This document shows, piece after piece, positions 1 to 7,586 of a stretch of DNA of 23,978 nt. The stretch is from Burkholderiales bacterium (GTDB lineage Bacteria > Pseudomonadota > Gammaproteobacteria > Burkholderiales > Burkholderiaceae_D). The stretch covers positions 1 through 23,978 of the forward strand of contig JAGWUK010000002.1 in assembly GCA_028868455.1 (NCBI GenBank), written 5' to 3'. The notes under the pieces are model-generated. The model did not search any database and was not told where the DNA came from. It saw nothing but the letters and a program-made list of their open reading frames with translations. Every line of letters starts with the position of its first letter. Position 1 is the stretch's first letter. The translations under genes were made by a program, and so were the position numbers.

Positions 1-19
1 GGCATTGTGAAGATTGCCG

Positions 20-230
20 GCCGGTGGTAGACCGGCGGCTACTTACTTTTCTTGTCTCGCCAAGAAAAGTAAGCCAAAGAAGGCGACCGCGAAGTCGCTG
101 CCCTGCGGGTTCCCGTTTGTGCAGAACAAAAAATGGGAAGTGTCCGAAACTCGGCTGCGCCTCAGACAACGGACACTTCTTTTTCCATTTTCTGTCCCGC
201 ACAAACGGCAGCGCCAGAGCGGGTTAAAGT
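20..230. repeat. Intergenic repeat element with nested inverted repeats
   Basis: This is a non-coding stretch rich in dyad symmetry. A perfect 13-bp inverted repeat (42-54 with 61-73, CTTACTTTTCTTG and its complement) has a 6-base loop. It is followed by a nested structure: outer arms 113-122 (CCGTTTGTGC) and 199-208, and inner arms 137-146 (GAAGTGTCCG) and 170-179, with short AAAATGG/CCATTTT arms between them. The short open frames here have no recognisable content. From memory, similar 'ACTTTTCTT...AAGAAAAGTAAGC...AAGGCGACC' intergenic elements recur in many Burkholderiales and Xanthomonadales genomes. I cannot test copy number from this window. Confidence 0.7.
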
Positions 231-267
231 CAAAAGCAACAGCAAAGTCAGAAGCAAAGTCAGAAGC
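226..267. repeat. Short direct repeat (12-bp unit, three copies)
   Basis: The unit AAAGTCAGAAGC occurs exactly at 244-255 and 256-267, with a one-mismatch copy at 226-237. It adjoins the inverted-repeat element and lies downstream of the LacI gene that ends at 311. It may be a slippage product at the edge of the element. No function is visible. Confidence 0.6.
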
Positions 268-310
268 AATGGCCCGCTAACGATGTTCAAATAAATCTGG
301 TTTTGATTCG

Positions 311-1327
311 TCAGTCAGGGCTGGGGCCAGTGCTGTTGCCTGGGCTTAGCACCGGTTGCCACAATTCCTGCAAGTCCGCTGGTGCAGTGCCGTTGATCAG
401 GGCCAGCAGCATTTCGCTCATTTTTGCTCCGGCTTCGCGTGGATGCGGCTGGGCGATTGTGGTCAGGCTGGTCTCGGCCAGCATGTCTTCGACATTGCCC
501 CAGACGATGAGGGAAATATCCTTTCCCAGCGTGATACCGGCATCCAGCAAGGCGCGCACAGCGCCAACGCCGGACAGATGATTGTCCACAATGATCGCTG
601 TCGGGCGTGGCGTGCATTGCAGCAGTTGCTGGATTGCCTGGTAACCGCTGCGCCGGTCTAGTGCATCGTGAATCAGGTAGGCCGTATTCACTGGCAATCC
701 GGCTGTACTCATGGCGGCCAGAAAGCTATTCAGCCTTTGTCTGGCAAAATTCATTTCCAGCGGTGCGCTGACCAGGCTGATGCGTTGATGTCCCAGTGCC
801 AGCAAATGGTTTACCGCGAGTCGTATTCCAGCTTCGTTGTCGTAGTCGAACCATGCGTAAGGCTGGTCTATGCGCGTGCGCCCATGTGCGATGAATGGGA
901 ATCCGCGTTTGGCCAGATAGGCGATGCGCTGATCCTGTACCAGCGTGCGACTGACAATCAGGCCGTCCACACGTTTTCCCCTGACCATTTGTTCATACGA
1001 CGGCAACTCATTCTGCGACGAGACTGGCGCAATCATCAGATTCATCTTGCGCGCTTCCAGTGCTTCGGCCATGCCGCCGACAACTTCCAGAAACATCGGG
1101 TCACCCAGATCGGCTGGCAGCAAAGGGTAAATCAGGCCAAAGACATTGGTACGCCCTACGGCCAGACTGCGCGCCATGGGATTGGCTTCGTAGCCAACGG
1201 CACGCGCTGCTTCCAGCACTTTCTTGCGCGTCGCTTCGCTGACTTCGGGATAACCGTTCAGGGCGCGGCTGACTGTCGTTTTGGACATTCCCAAAGTACT
1301 GGCGAGATCCTTTAAGTTCATGGACAT
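311..1327 (-). CDS. LacI-family transcriptional regulator (sugar locus, distal)
   Basis: The 338-residue protein has the standard LacI/GalR layout. The N-terminal helix-turn-helix (about residues 4-24, with TTVSRALNG) is followed by the hinge helix (about 50-58, NPMARSLA) and a periplasmic-binding-protein-like effector domain to the end, including a DNHLSGVGAVRAL stretch. It is the last gene of the minus-strand sugar cluster, starting 20 bp after the MFS transporter stop, so the two are probably co-transcribed. The start is ambiguous between Met1 and Met3; neither has a strong ribosome binding site. Its partners are a GH65 phosphorylase, a phosphoglucomutase and a permease, so an alpha-glucoside-responsive repressor is likely. 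The ACCGGT-core operators before the phosphorylase gene are candidate targets, but the second LacI gene could equally bind them. Confidence 0.93.
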   Translation of the reverse strand: MSMNLKDLASTLGMSKTTVSRALNGYPEVSEATRKKVLEAARAVGYEANPMARSLAVGRTNVFGLIYPLLPADLGDPMFLEVVGGMAEALEARKMNLMIAPVSSQNELPSYEQMVRGKRVDGLIVSRTLVQDQRIAYLAKRGFPFIAHGRTRIDQPYAWFDYDNEAGIRLAVNHLLALGHQRISLVSAPLEMNFARQRLNSFLAAMSTAGLPVNTAYLIHDALDRRSGYQAIQQLLQCTPRPTAIIVDNHLSGVGAVRALLDAGITLGKDISLIVWGNVEDMLAETSLTTIAQPHPREAGAKMSEMLLALINGTAPADLQELWQPVLSPGNSTGPSPD

Positions 1328-1347
1328 AAGGGCGTTGGCTGGTCTGT

Positions 1348-2616
1348 TTATTGAGGCAAGTCAGCGATTATAGCCGAGCCGTTCTGCCCCAGACGCGCAA
1401 TGGCACGTTTGAAGAAATACAGGGCGACCAGAATAATCGCCAGCGGCAGCAGCGAAAGATAAAACGCCGTCTGTCCGCTCATATGACCAAACACGAATCC
1501 GGTAATCAGCGAACCAGTGGTACCGCCCAGAGCGGAAAAAATCACGAGTAAGCCGGTCATGGAGGAATGTTGATGTTTGGGCAGTGCGCTCAGCATCACG
1601 GAATTGATGCCCGGATACACAGGCGCCATGAACAGCCCGATCAAAGGAAAAATAAACGCGGCCAGCGGCGCATTCGCCCAGCGCAGATGCGGAGCGGCAA
1701 CGATATGATGTGTCAGCGGCAAGGTCAGCACGACCAGCACAGCCATACCAATCAGGCAGGCATTTAATACCGGATACCAGTGCAGCTTGCGCATGATCGC
1801 GCCAGCGCTGAGTCTGCCTGCCGCCAGACTGGCAGCAAAAATACTGGTTGCCTGCACGCTCATGCTGACCGGCAATTTTAAAATTTCGTTATTAAATGTC
1901 GGTAACCAGGTACCGATACCTTGTTCCAGCAGGACGTATAAAAAAGCGGCAATGATGTAGACGCACACCAACGGGCGCGCCAGCAATTTCAGCATCCCCA
2001 GAAAATCCTGAACAAGTCCACCTTTGGGTGCTTGCGCTGCGACTGCGTCGTCACCAAAAGGCGTACTGGCGATCAGCATAAAGGTCAGTGCGCACAAAGC
2101 GGCCAGCATCCAATACACATGCAGCCAGACGGGCGAAGACGGATGATCGGCATCGATAAAATAGCCGAATACCCAATATCCACTCAAAACCCCGATCATG
2201 AAAAAACCTTCCAGCGTATTCATCAGGCCGGCATGCTGCCGCTGGTCGCGGCTGATCAGTCCGATGGTCGAATACACGGAAACCTTGACCAGCGCAAAAC
2301 CGACACCAACGCTGAGAAACAGTAGCTTCGTCATCAGGAAACCGGGTAGTAAAGGCATCGCCACGCAAGCCGCTGCAACGATCGCCAGACCAGCCAGCAT
2401 GGCGCGCTGGTAACCGATACGCGGCAGGAACGAAGCGATCAGAAACGACACAATGCTGATCGGAATATCCTTGAAGCCTTCCAGCACGCTGGCTGAAGAT
2501 TTACTGACGCCATAGGTGTTGATGACTTGCAGGATAACGGTGCCGACGCTGTTTAACAGGATCGCAAAGACGAAATAGATCAGCAGCAGGGCAAACAGAA
2601 TACGGCGGTTTTTCAT
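1348..2616 (-). CDS. MFS transporter, probable sugar permease
   Basis: The 422-residue protein has about 12 hydrophobic segments in two halves, separated by a polar central loop near residue 195 (ASTPFGDDAVAAQAPKGG), as in major facilitator superfamily permeases. The start is well supported by a GGAGA ribosome binding site 6 nt upstream. It lies between beta-phosphoglucomutase (248-bp gap upstream) and a LacI regulator (20-bp gap downstream). The context indicates inner-membrane import of the disaccharide cleaved by the GH65 phosphorylase. Substrate specificity cannot be read from the sequence. The 248-bp gap may hold its own promoter, but I see no convincing -35/-10 pair there. Confidence 0.9.
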   Translation of the reverse strand: MKNRRILFALLLIYFVFAILLNSVGTVILQVINTYGVSKSSASVLEGFKDIPISIVSFLIASFLPRIGYQRAMLAGLAIVAAACVAMPLLPGFLMTKLLFLSVGVGFALVKVSVYSTIGLISRDQRQHAGLMNTLEGFFMIGVLSGYWVFGYFIDADHPSSPVWLHVYWMLAALCALTFMLIASTPFGDDAVAAQAPKGGLVQDFLGMLKLLARPLVCVYIIAAFLYVLLEQGIGTWLPTFNNEILKLPVSMSVQATSIFAASLAAGRLSAGAIMRKLHWYPVLNACLIGMAVLVVLTLPLTHHIVAAPHLRWANAPLAAFIFPLIGLFMAPVYPGINSVMLSALPKHQHSSMTGLLVIFSALGGTTGSLITGFVFGHMSGQTAFYLSLLPLAIILVALYFFKRAIARLGQNGSAIIADLPQ

Positions 2617-2864
2617 GTTGTCTCCATGAGGGCTGGAAATGCTGGTTCCGCCCGTTTGATTTAGTGTAATGATTCCTGGGACTGACGAAAAACCGTTCCA
2701 GCAAGGTGACGCATCTTATTGTGCGTTGATTCTCCCTTGCAAGAGATGTCCATCACATCGTCCGATGCGACGGCATCCAGCTACCGGTGTCGTTTTGTGC
2801 CCATCCTGATGGATTACCTGGCCGTCAGATTGTTATGTTTTTCGGCCTTGATGCTGCTCGCTTG
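2617..2864. other. Intergenic gap between MFS gene and pgmB
   Basis: These 248 bp lie inside an otherwise compact minus-strand gene series. I see no gene, no clear Rho-independent terminator after pgmB and no good copy of the ACCGGT-type palindrome found at the phosphorylase promoter; an isolated ACCGGT occurs near 2784 without flanking symmetry. Whether the MFS gene has its own promoter is undecided. Confidence 0.5.
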
Positions 2865-3530
2865 TTAGCCTGGTGCCGCTTGCCAATAATCGTGTAAATT
2901 AAAATGATCCAGTCCGCTGATGACAACATCTGCCTCCGTCAGGATAATTGCCTTGCCGATTCCCAGCGCAAACATGCCCGCCGATTTGATCGCGCGAATG
3001 CCGGCAATCGAATCTTCTACGCCCAGACAGTCTTGCGGTGCAAGCTGTAACTGTGCGGCGGCGGCCAGAAAAATTTCAGGATCAGGTTTGCTGTTGCGAA
3101 TACCGGCAGCATCCACCACGATATCGAACAGGCTGGTGATGCCCAGCATTTGTAAGACGGCACTGGCGTTTTTACTGACTGATGCCAGCGCTGTTTTCAA
3201 ACCGGCAGCTCGGACAGCCTGTAAAGCATCCGCCGCCCCCGGTAACAGATCGGCAGGTTGCATCACGGCGATCAGTTGTTGGTAATGGCGATTTTTTTGT
3301 TCGGCCAATGCCAGTTTTTCCTGTTCGCTGCATGATTTTCCTGCCGCCGCGAGTATCAGTTCCAGTGAGCCCATTCTGTCCACGCCTTTCAACTGTTCAT
3401 TGAAGGTCGCATCGAAATGACAGCCGAGGCTATTGGCCAGTTGCTTCCAGGCCAGATAGTGGTAATGCGCCGTGTCAGTCAGTACACCGTCCAGATCGAA
3501 AATCACGGCGCGGTAGGGATGTCTACGCAT
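2865..3530 (-). CDS. pgmB: Beta-phosphoglucomutase (HAD family)
   Basis: The enzyme converts beta-D-glucose 1-phosphate to glucose 6-phosphate, the step after a GH65 inverting phosphorylase. The 221-residue protein has the HAD motifs: FDLDGVLTDTA at about residues 10-20 (nucleophile and acid/base Asp), a cap domain with LKGVDR, ASVSKNA (motif II), NSKPDPEIF (motif III Lys) and GVEDSIAGI (motif IV). I placed the start at the ATG at 3530, giving the usual N-terminus MRRHPYRAVIFDLDG. A longer open frame reaches 3782 but only overlaps the phosphorylase gene. The start lies 8 nt inside the end of the phosphorylase gene, which implies translational coupling. Confidence 0.95.
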   Translation of the reverse strand: MRRHPYRAVIFDLDGVLTDTAHYHYLAWKQLANSLGCHFDATFNEQLKGVDRMGSLELILAAAGKSCSEQEKLALAEQKNRHYQQLIAVMQPADLLPGAADALQAVRAAGLKTALASVSKNASAVLQMLGITSLFDIVVDAAGIRNSKPDPEIFLAAAAQLQLAPQDCLGVEDSIAGIRAIKSAGMFALGIGKAIILTEADVVISGLDHFNLHDYWQAAPG

Positions 3531-5952
3531 GTTGTGGCTCCTGAAAAGAAAACGGGACGTGTTCCAGCGCACCCTGGCCATTGAGCGTAATGCGTTGTTC
3601 ATGATGGAGTAATTGCAGGGATTGCCCGCGTAACAAGCAGTAGCTGACCTGCTGACGGTCAACGCGTACCTGCAATAACTGCCCCTGAAAATGGATATGA
3701 AACTGGTAGTGTTGCCATTGCGGCGGCAATACCGGGGCAAAACGCGGTAGCTCATGAACGATACGCAAGCCGGCAAATCCATACGCGATGCCCAGCCATG
3801 TGCCAGCCATCGCTGCCGTGTGCACGCCGTAATGCGTGTTGCCGTGTGTGTCGTCCAGGTCTAGCCGCGCGGTTTGCATGAAGTAGGCATAGGCTTTGTC
3901 CTGATAACCGATTTCATTCGCGATGATGCTGAAAATGCAGGTCGACAGCGAGGAATCATGCGTCGTGACTTTTTCATAAAAATCAAAATCGCGGCGCTTA
4001 TCTTCCAGAGAAAACTGCTCGCTCAACAGCAGCAAAGCCAGCACCACGTCGGCCTGTTTGCAGACCTGGTGACGGTAGATCACCAGCGGATGATAGTGCA
4101 GCAGCAGCGGATAATTATCGGCTGGCGTGTCTTTGAAATTCCACGGTTTTTTGGACAGGAACGCGTCATCCTGCGCATGGATTCGCAGCGCCGCATCGTA
4201 GGGTAAAAACATCTGTTCGGCGGCTCTTTCCCATGCATTGATTTCGTCTGCGCTGAGGCTCAGGGTTTGTCTGAGCTGCTGCCATTTTTCCGCGTGATGT
4301 TGTGCCAGCTCCATCGCGATTTGTGCTGCAAAACGCAAATGCATCTGCGCCATGGCATTCGTGTAGTAGTTGTTGTTAACCAGCGCCGTATACTCATCCG
4401 GGCCGGTGACTTCATTGATACAGAATTGTTCGCGGCCAGTCGCGCCATTGCTGGAAAAATGGCCGAGTTCCATCCATAGTCGGGCCGTCTCCAGGACTAT
4501 TTCTGCACCTTGTTCCAACAAAAATTCGGTGTCGCCTGTGACTTGCAGATACAGCCGGATAGCGTAGGCGATATCGGCATTGATGTGGTATTGCGCCGTG
4601 CCTGCCGGGAAATATGCGGAGCATTCTTCTCCGGCGATGGTGCGCCACGGATACAGCGCGCCTTTGCTATGGGCCATCTGGCGTGCGCGAGTGCGTGCTT
4701 GCGGCAGATACTGGTAGCGGTATTCCAGCAGCTTCCTGGCAATTTCCGGTTTGTTGTACAGGAAAAAAGGAAAGATATAAATTTCCGTATCCCAGAAATA
4801 ATGCCCTTCATAGCCTTCACCAGTCAGTCCTTTGGCTGCAATATTGGTTTTGCCGTCGCGACCGACCGATTGCAGCAAATGAAACTGGTTGAAATGCATG
4901 CCTTGTTGCAGGGCATCGTCGCCTTCAATCTCCACGTCGGCTTGTTGCCAGAAATCGTCCAGATACGCTTGTTGTTGTGCCGCCAGTTCCTTAAAGCCGC
5001 TGGCCTGTGCTTGTGCCAATAGTTGCTGCGCCAGCAGCGTCAATTGCGTTTCGGGAAAATCGCGAGACGAGTGATAGCTGGCGTACTTGCATAGTTGTAC
5101 AGGCTGGTGACGACTTAGCTTTACCGTAAATATTTGCTCCAGCAACTTGCCATGCTGTGCATGGGCAGCCTCAAACGTCTGTTCGCACAGCAGGTGGTTT
5201 TGCATCGCTGTGCACAGTGTGAAACCGCTGTTGTGGGTGCGGTGTGTCAGTGCCGCGAAATTTCCTTGCCATTCCTCGCCAATCTGCTCCAATGCTGCGC
5301 CGCTGATCGCCGAGCCGACGCGCGGATCGTCACCAGCAGCCATATTGCTGACCTGACCATTGAGTGCAGAAATCAGTTGTATCGTGCCGTCAAAATTTAA
5401 GGGGGTCACTTCGTAACGGATGGCAAACAAGTTGGGATGCCGGAAGCTGACCAGCCGTTCGCTATGCACGCGCACGCGTCGTCCTGACGGCGACAGCCAG
5501 ACCAGCGAGCGTGTCAGCAACCCGGTGCGGAAATCCAGCGTGCGCTGATAGCTTTCCAGCGTGCCGGTACGCGGGTCAAAATCTTCATTTTCCAACCGGA
5601 GACGCAGGCATTTTGCATTCGGCACATTCAGCATGAATTGATTCGTGCGCGCCAGTCCGCAGGCATTTTCCGGATAGTGAATTGCTTCGGATTCGTAAAA
5701 TCCATTCAGATAACTGCCATCCAGCGATTGCCCTTCGGCTCCGCTATACCCTTCTTCTTCCGTTCCGCGCAGGCCGATATAGCCATTACCTACCGAGAAC
5801 AAGGTCTCGCGCAAGAAATGCGTGTCGTCGGCAGGCTCGTTTTCTGTAATTCGCCAGGCCTCCAGTGGGAGAGTATGGTGCGCTGCATGCAGTTTTTGCA
5901 CGGGATTTTCCTTCATTGTTATTGGCAGGGCGGCGATCGTCTCCAACGCCAT
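3523..5952 (-). CDS. GH65 family alpha-glucoside (disaccharide) phosphorylase
   Basis: The 809-residue protein has the GH65 layout: N-terminal beta-sandwich (about 20-290), helical linker, (alpha/alpha)6 catalytic barrel (about 350-720) and a small C-terminal beta domain. The catalytic acid is expected at Glu520 in GPDEYTALVNNNYYTN. The phosphate-binding loop HDSSLS is at about 665-670, and KQADVV at about 632-637 also matches the family. Such enzymes phosphorolyse maltose, trehalose, kojibiose or nigerose to beta-glucose 1-phosphate. The GPDEYTALVNNNYYTN form does not let me assign one substrate safely. A downstream start at 5916 (MKENPVQ) is possible; neither start has a strong ribosome site. 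There is no signal peptide, so it is cytoplasmic. It has its own promoter with LacI-type operators (5967-6024) and is coupled to pgmB. Confidence 0.93.
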   Translation of the reverse strand: MALETIAALPITMKENPVQKLHAAHHTLPLEAWRITENEPADDTHFLRETLFSVGNGYIGLRGTEEEGYSGAEGQSLDGSYLNGFYESEAIHYPENACGLARTNQFMLNVPNAKCLRLRLENEDFDPRTGTLESYQRTLDFRTGLLTRSLVWLSPSGRRVRVHSERLVSFRHPNLFAIRYEVTPLNFDGTIQLISALNGQVSNMAAGDDPRVGSAISGAALEQIGEEWQGNFAALTHRTHNSGFTLCTAMQNHLLCEQTFEAAHAQHGKLLEQIFTVKLSRHQPVQLCKYASYHSSRDFPETQLTLLAQQLLAQAQASGFKELAAQQQAYLDDFWQQADVEIEGDDALQQGMHFNQFHLLQSVGRDGKTNIAAKGLTGEGYEGHYFWDTEIYIFPFFLYNKPEIARKLLEYRYQYLPQARTRARQMAHSKGALYPWRTIAGEECSAYFPAGTAQYHINADIAYAIRLYLQVTGDTEFLLEQGAEIVLETARLWMELGHFSSNGATGREQFCINEVTGPDEYTALVNNNYYTNAMAQMHLRFAAQIAMELAQHHAEKWQQLRQTLSLSADEINAWERAAEQMFLPYDAALRIHAQDDAFLSKKPWNFKDTPADNYPLLLHYHPLVIYRHQVCKQADVVLALLLLSEQFSLEDKRRDFDFYEKVTTHDSSLSTCIFSIIANEIGYQDKAYAYFMQTARLDLDDTHGNTHYGVHTAAMAGTWLGIAYGFAGLRIVHELPRFAPVLPPQWQHYQFHIHFQGQLLQVRVDRQQVSYCLLRGQSLQLLHHEQRITLNGQGALEHVPFSFQEPQHA

Positions 5953-5966
5953 TGTCCGGTCGATGA

Positions 5967-5988
5967 AAATTTTAACCGGTTTGAATTT
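5967..5988. promoter_or_regulatory. Second LacI-type operator at the GH65 promoter
   Basis: A 22-bp near-palindrome (9 of 11 base pairs symmetric) with core AACCGGTT has its centre 32 bp, about three helical turns, from the spacer palindrome, and lies just downstream of the -10. It shares AACCGGTTTGAA with the first site, so the same regulator probably binds both. Confidence 0.75.
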
Positions 5989-5994
5989 AAATTT

Positions 5995-6024
5995 ATTCTA
6001 TTTCAAACCGGTTTGAAAAGTCAA
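5995..6024 (-). promoter_or_regulatory. Promoter of the GH65-pgmB operon with an operator filling the spacer
   Basis: On the minus strand TTGACT (6024-6019) and TAGAAT (6000-5995), each 5/6 to sigma-70 consensus, are separated by exactly 18 bp. That spacer is itself a perfect 18-bp palindrome with ACCGGT core (6001-6018). A protein bound there would occlude RNA polymerase directly. This is a sequence reading; the transcription start is not mapped. Confidence 0.85.
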
Positions 6025-6132
6025 TTTAGTTTTATTTTGCAGAGGAATGCTGCGTTCCGGCGGTTTAAAGCGTGGAGTGGGGGGGGGCTTATCCTGGCTC
6101 GATTGGCCGGTAGCGACCAATCCGATCAGAAC

Positions 6133-7143
6133 TCAGGTCTGGCGTATGACCAGTGTGGTCGGAAGGACTTCGGAATTGACGACTTCGCCGTTAATCAGAT
6201 CAAGAATTTTTTTCGCCAGCAATACGCCACCGTCGCGCAAATATTGATGAACGCTGGTCAACGGCGGAACAAAGCTGGCAGCACCTGGCGTGTCATCGTA
6301 TCCGACAACCGATACATCGCCAGGCACTGATAAGCTGCTTTCATTGATGGCGCGTATCGCCCCCATCGCCAGTAAATCGCTGGCGGCGAAAACCGCGTCG
6401 AAGTTTTTTCCGTGCTGGCGCAGGTGATTCGTCATGCTGTCAAAGCCGGCCTCAAACGTAAACGCGGCCGGTTGCACAATCGTGACGGACTGTTTGTTTT
6501 CTCCGAGCGCATCGACGAATCCTGCGCAGCGCTCCTGGACTTCGGCATGATTGATGTCGCCCAGAAAAATTAATCGCTGGCGGCTTTGTTCGATAAAACG
6601 TTGGCCGACGCTGGCACCGCCTTTGCGGTTATCGCTGCCGACCACGATGCAGGCCGGATCGGTGTCCGGCGCACCCCAGACGACCAAGGGCAAGCCGGAT
6701 CGTTGTAAATGTCTGACCGCTTCACCGTGCGAGCCCTGACCCAGCAAAATCAAGCCGTCTGCCGCTTGCACAGGTGGCGTGTCCAGCAACTGCAACGAAG
6801 TCAGTACGACGCTATAGCCAGCGGTCGTCAACTCCTGGGTAATGCTGCCCAACAGTTCCAGCGGGTAAGGGTCGGACATCGGCCTGTCTCTGGCAGGTGC
6901 CATTTCGACGACCACTGCTACTGAATGACTGCGGCGCAAACGCAGATTCCGCGCGCTGATGTTGAACCGGTATCCCTGGTCTTCGGCGATTTTGCGGATT
7001 TTTTCGCGGGTTTCCACGGTGACCAGCGGACTGTCGCGCAACGCACGTGAGACTGTAATCGTCGATACCCCGGCGATCTGCGCCAGATGCTCCATGGTGA
7101 CGCCAGATTCGTTGCTACGCTTACCGGTCTTTTTCGCGGGCAT
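6133..7143 (-). CDS. LacI-family transcriptional regulator (sugar locus, proximal)
   Basis: The 336-residue protein starts with a basic leader (MPAKKTGKRSNESG), then a helix-turn-helix at about residues 18-38 (TMEHLAQIAGVSTITVSRALRD), hinge helix (about 65-72, SARNLRLRRS) and a full ligand-binding domain (VVGYDDTPGAASFVPPLTSVHQ near the C-terminus is typical). It lies upstream of, and in the same direction as, the GH65 gene, and is divergent from the TonB-dependent receptor. The HTH differs from that of the other LacI protein here, which fits two operator types in the locus. The tandem ATCGAT-core sites at the receptor promoter are its most natural target, by position only. An alternative start is Met17. 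Confidence 0.92.
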   Translation of the reverse strand: MPAKKTGKRSNESGVTMEHLAQIAGVSTITVSRALRDSPLVTVETREKIRKIAEDQGYRFNISARNLRLRRSHSVAVVVEMAPARDRPMSDPYPLELLGSITQELTTAGYSVVLTSLQLLDTPPVQAADGLILLGQGSHGEAVRHLQRSGLPLVVWGAPDTDPACIVVGSDNRKGGASVGQRFIEQSRQRLIFLGDINHAEVQERCAGFVDALGENKQSVTIVQPAAFTFEAGFDSMTNHLRQHGKNFDAVFAASDLLAMGAIRAINESSLSVPGDVSVVGYDDTPGAASFVPPLTSVHQYLRDGGVLLAKKILDLINGEVVNSEVLPTTLVIRQT

Positions 7144-7586
7144 TCAGTACTCTTGTGTGGTTGAAAAAATGGGAATAGCAGAAAAAATTGCTGCGTACCG
7201 ACAGATTAGCGCTGCATGGACATGCAGGTAATAACTGGTGCCGCAACTGCATTTTCTGCGCACATTATGACAGAGCTTATTTGTGCATGGTAAGTGCGCC
7301 GCTTACCGGGTTGGTCAGACCTGGTATTGCGCAAAGGCCTGGACAAGCCAGGCTAACGAGCCGCAAGAACACGCATTTGCAGAATTGCGACACTAAATGA
7401 CATCGATAACATTTAAATTGACATCGATAACATTTATTGTTTCAATGACGTACGTCTTCACATCTTTTCATTTGAATCTGCGCAAAAACAGGTTCGTTTA
7501 GGAAATGAAGTATCAGGATGAGGAATCGCGGGCCTGGCTTGCTATTCTGGGGACGAATAACCTGCACAATAAATGGGGACAATCCA
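7144..7586. other. 443-bp divergent intergenic region (LacI / TonB receptor)
   Basis: No convincing gene is present. Besides the promoter and tandem operators at 7394-7446 there are three short dyads: CTGCATG-GA-CATGCAG (7212-7227), GGTAAG/CTTACC with a 7-nt loop (7289-7307) and GCCTGG/CCAGGC with a 5-nt loop (7337-7353). None is followed by a T-tract, so none looks like a terminator. The first could be another operator. Confidence 0.6.
7394..7446 (+). promoter_or_regulatory. Tandem operators and promoter of the TonB-dependent receptor
   Basis: An 18-nt sequence, TGACATCGATAACATTTA, is repeated exactly at 7398-7415 and 7419-7436, a 21-bp offset that puts both on the same DNA face. The first copy lies in a 22-bp near-palindrome (7394-7415, 9 of 11 pairs) with ATCGAT core, a LacI-family style of site. 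The second contains a perfect -35 TTGACA (7418-7423). A weak -10 TTCAAT (7441-7446) follows at 17 bp. Repressor binding at the second copy would block the -35. Confidence 0.75.

Noticed and set aside
668..1315. Long plus-strand frame opposite the distal lacI gene
   Set aside because: It is an antisense shadow; the minus frame has full LacI domain structure.
6097..6118. GATTGG/CCAATC dyad after the proximal lacI gene considered as a terminator
   Set aside because: The stem is weak and no T-tract follows in the direction of transcription.
5638..6330. 230-codon plus-strand frame spanning the phosphorylase promoter
   Set aside because: It runs antisense through the phosphorylase and lacI genes and across the operators, with no protein-like features.
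7289..7353. Two hairpins upstream of the TonB receptor considered as a riboswitch or terminator
   Set aside because: They lie upstream of the likely promoter, are short (6-bp stems) and lack T-tracts; no known riboswitch consensus is seen.
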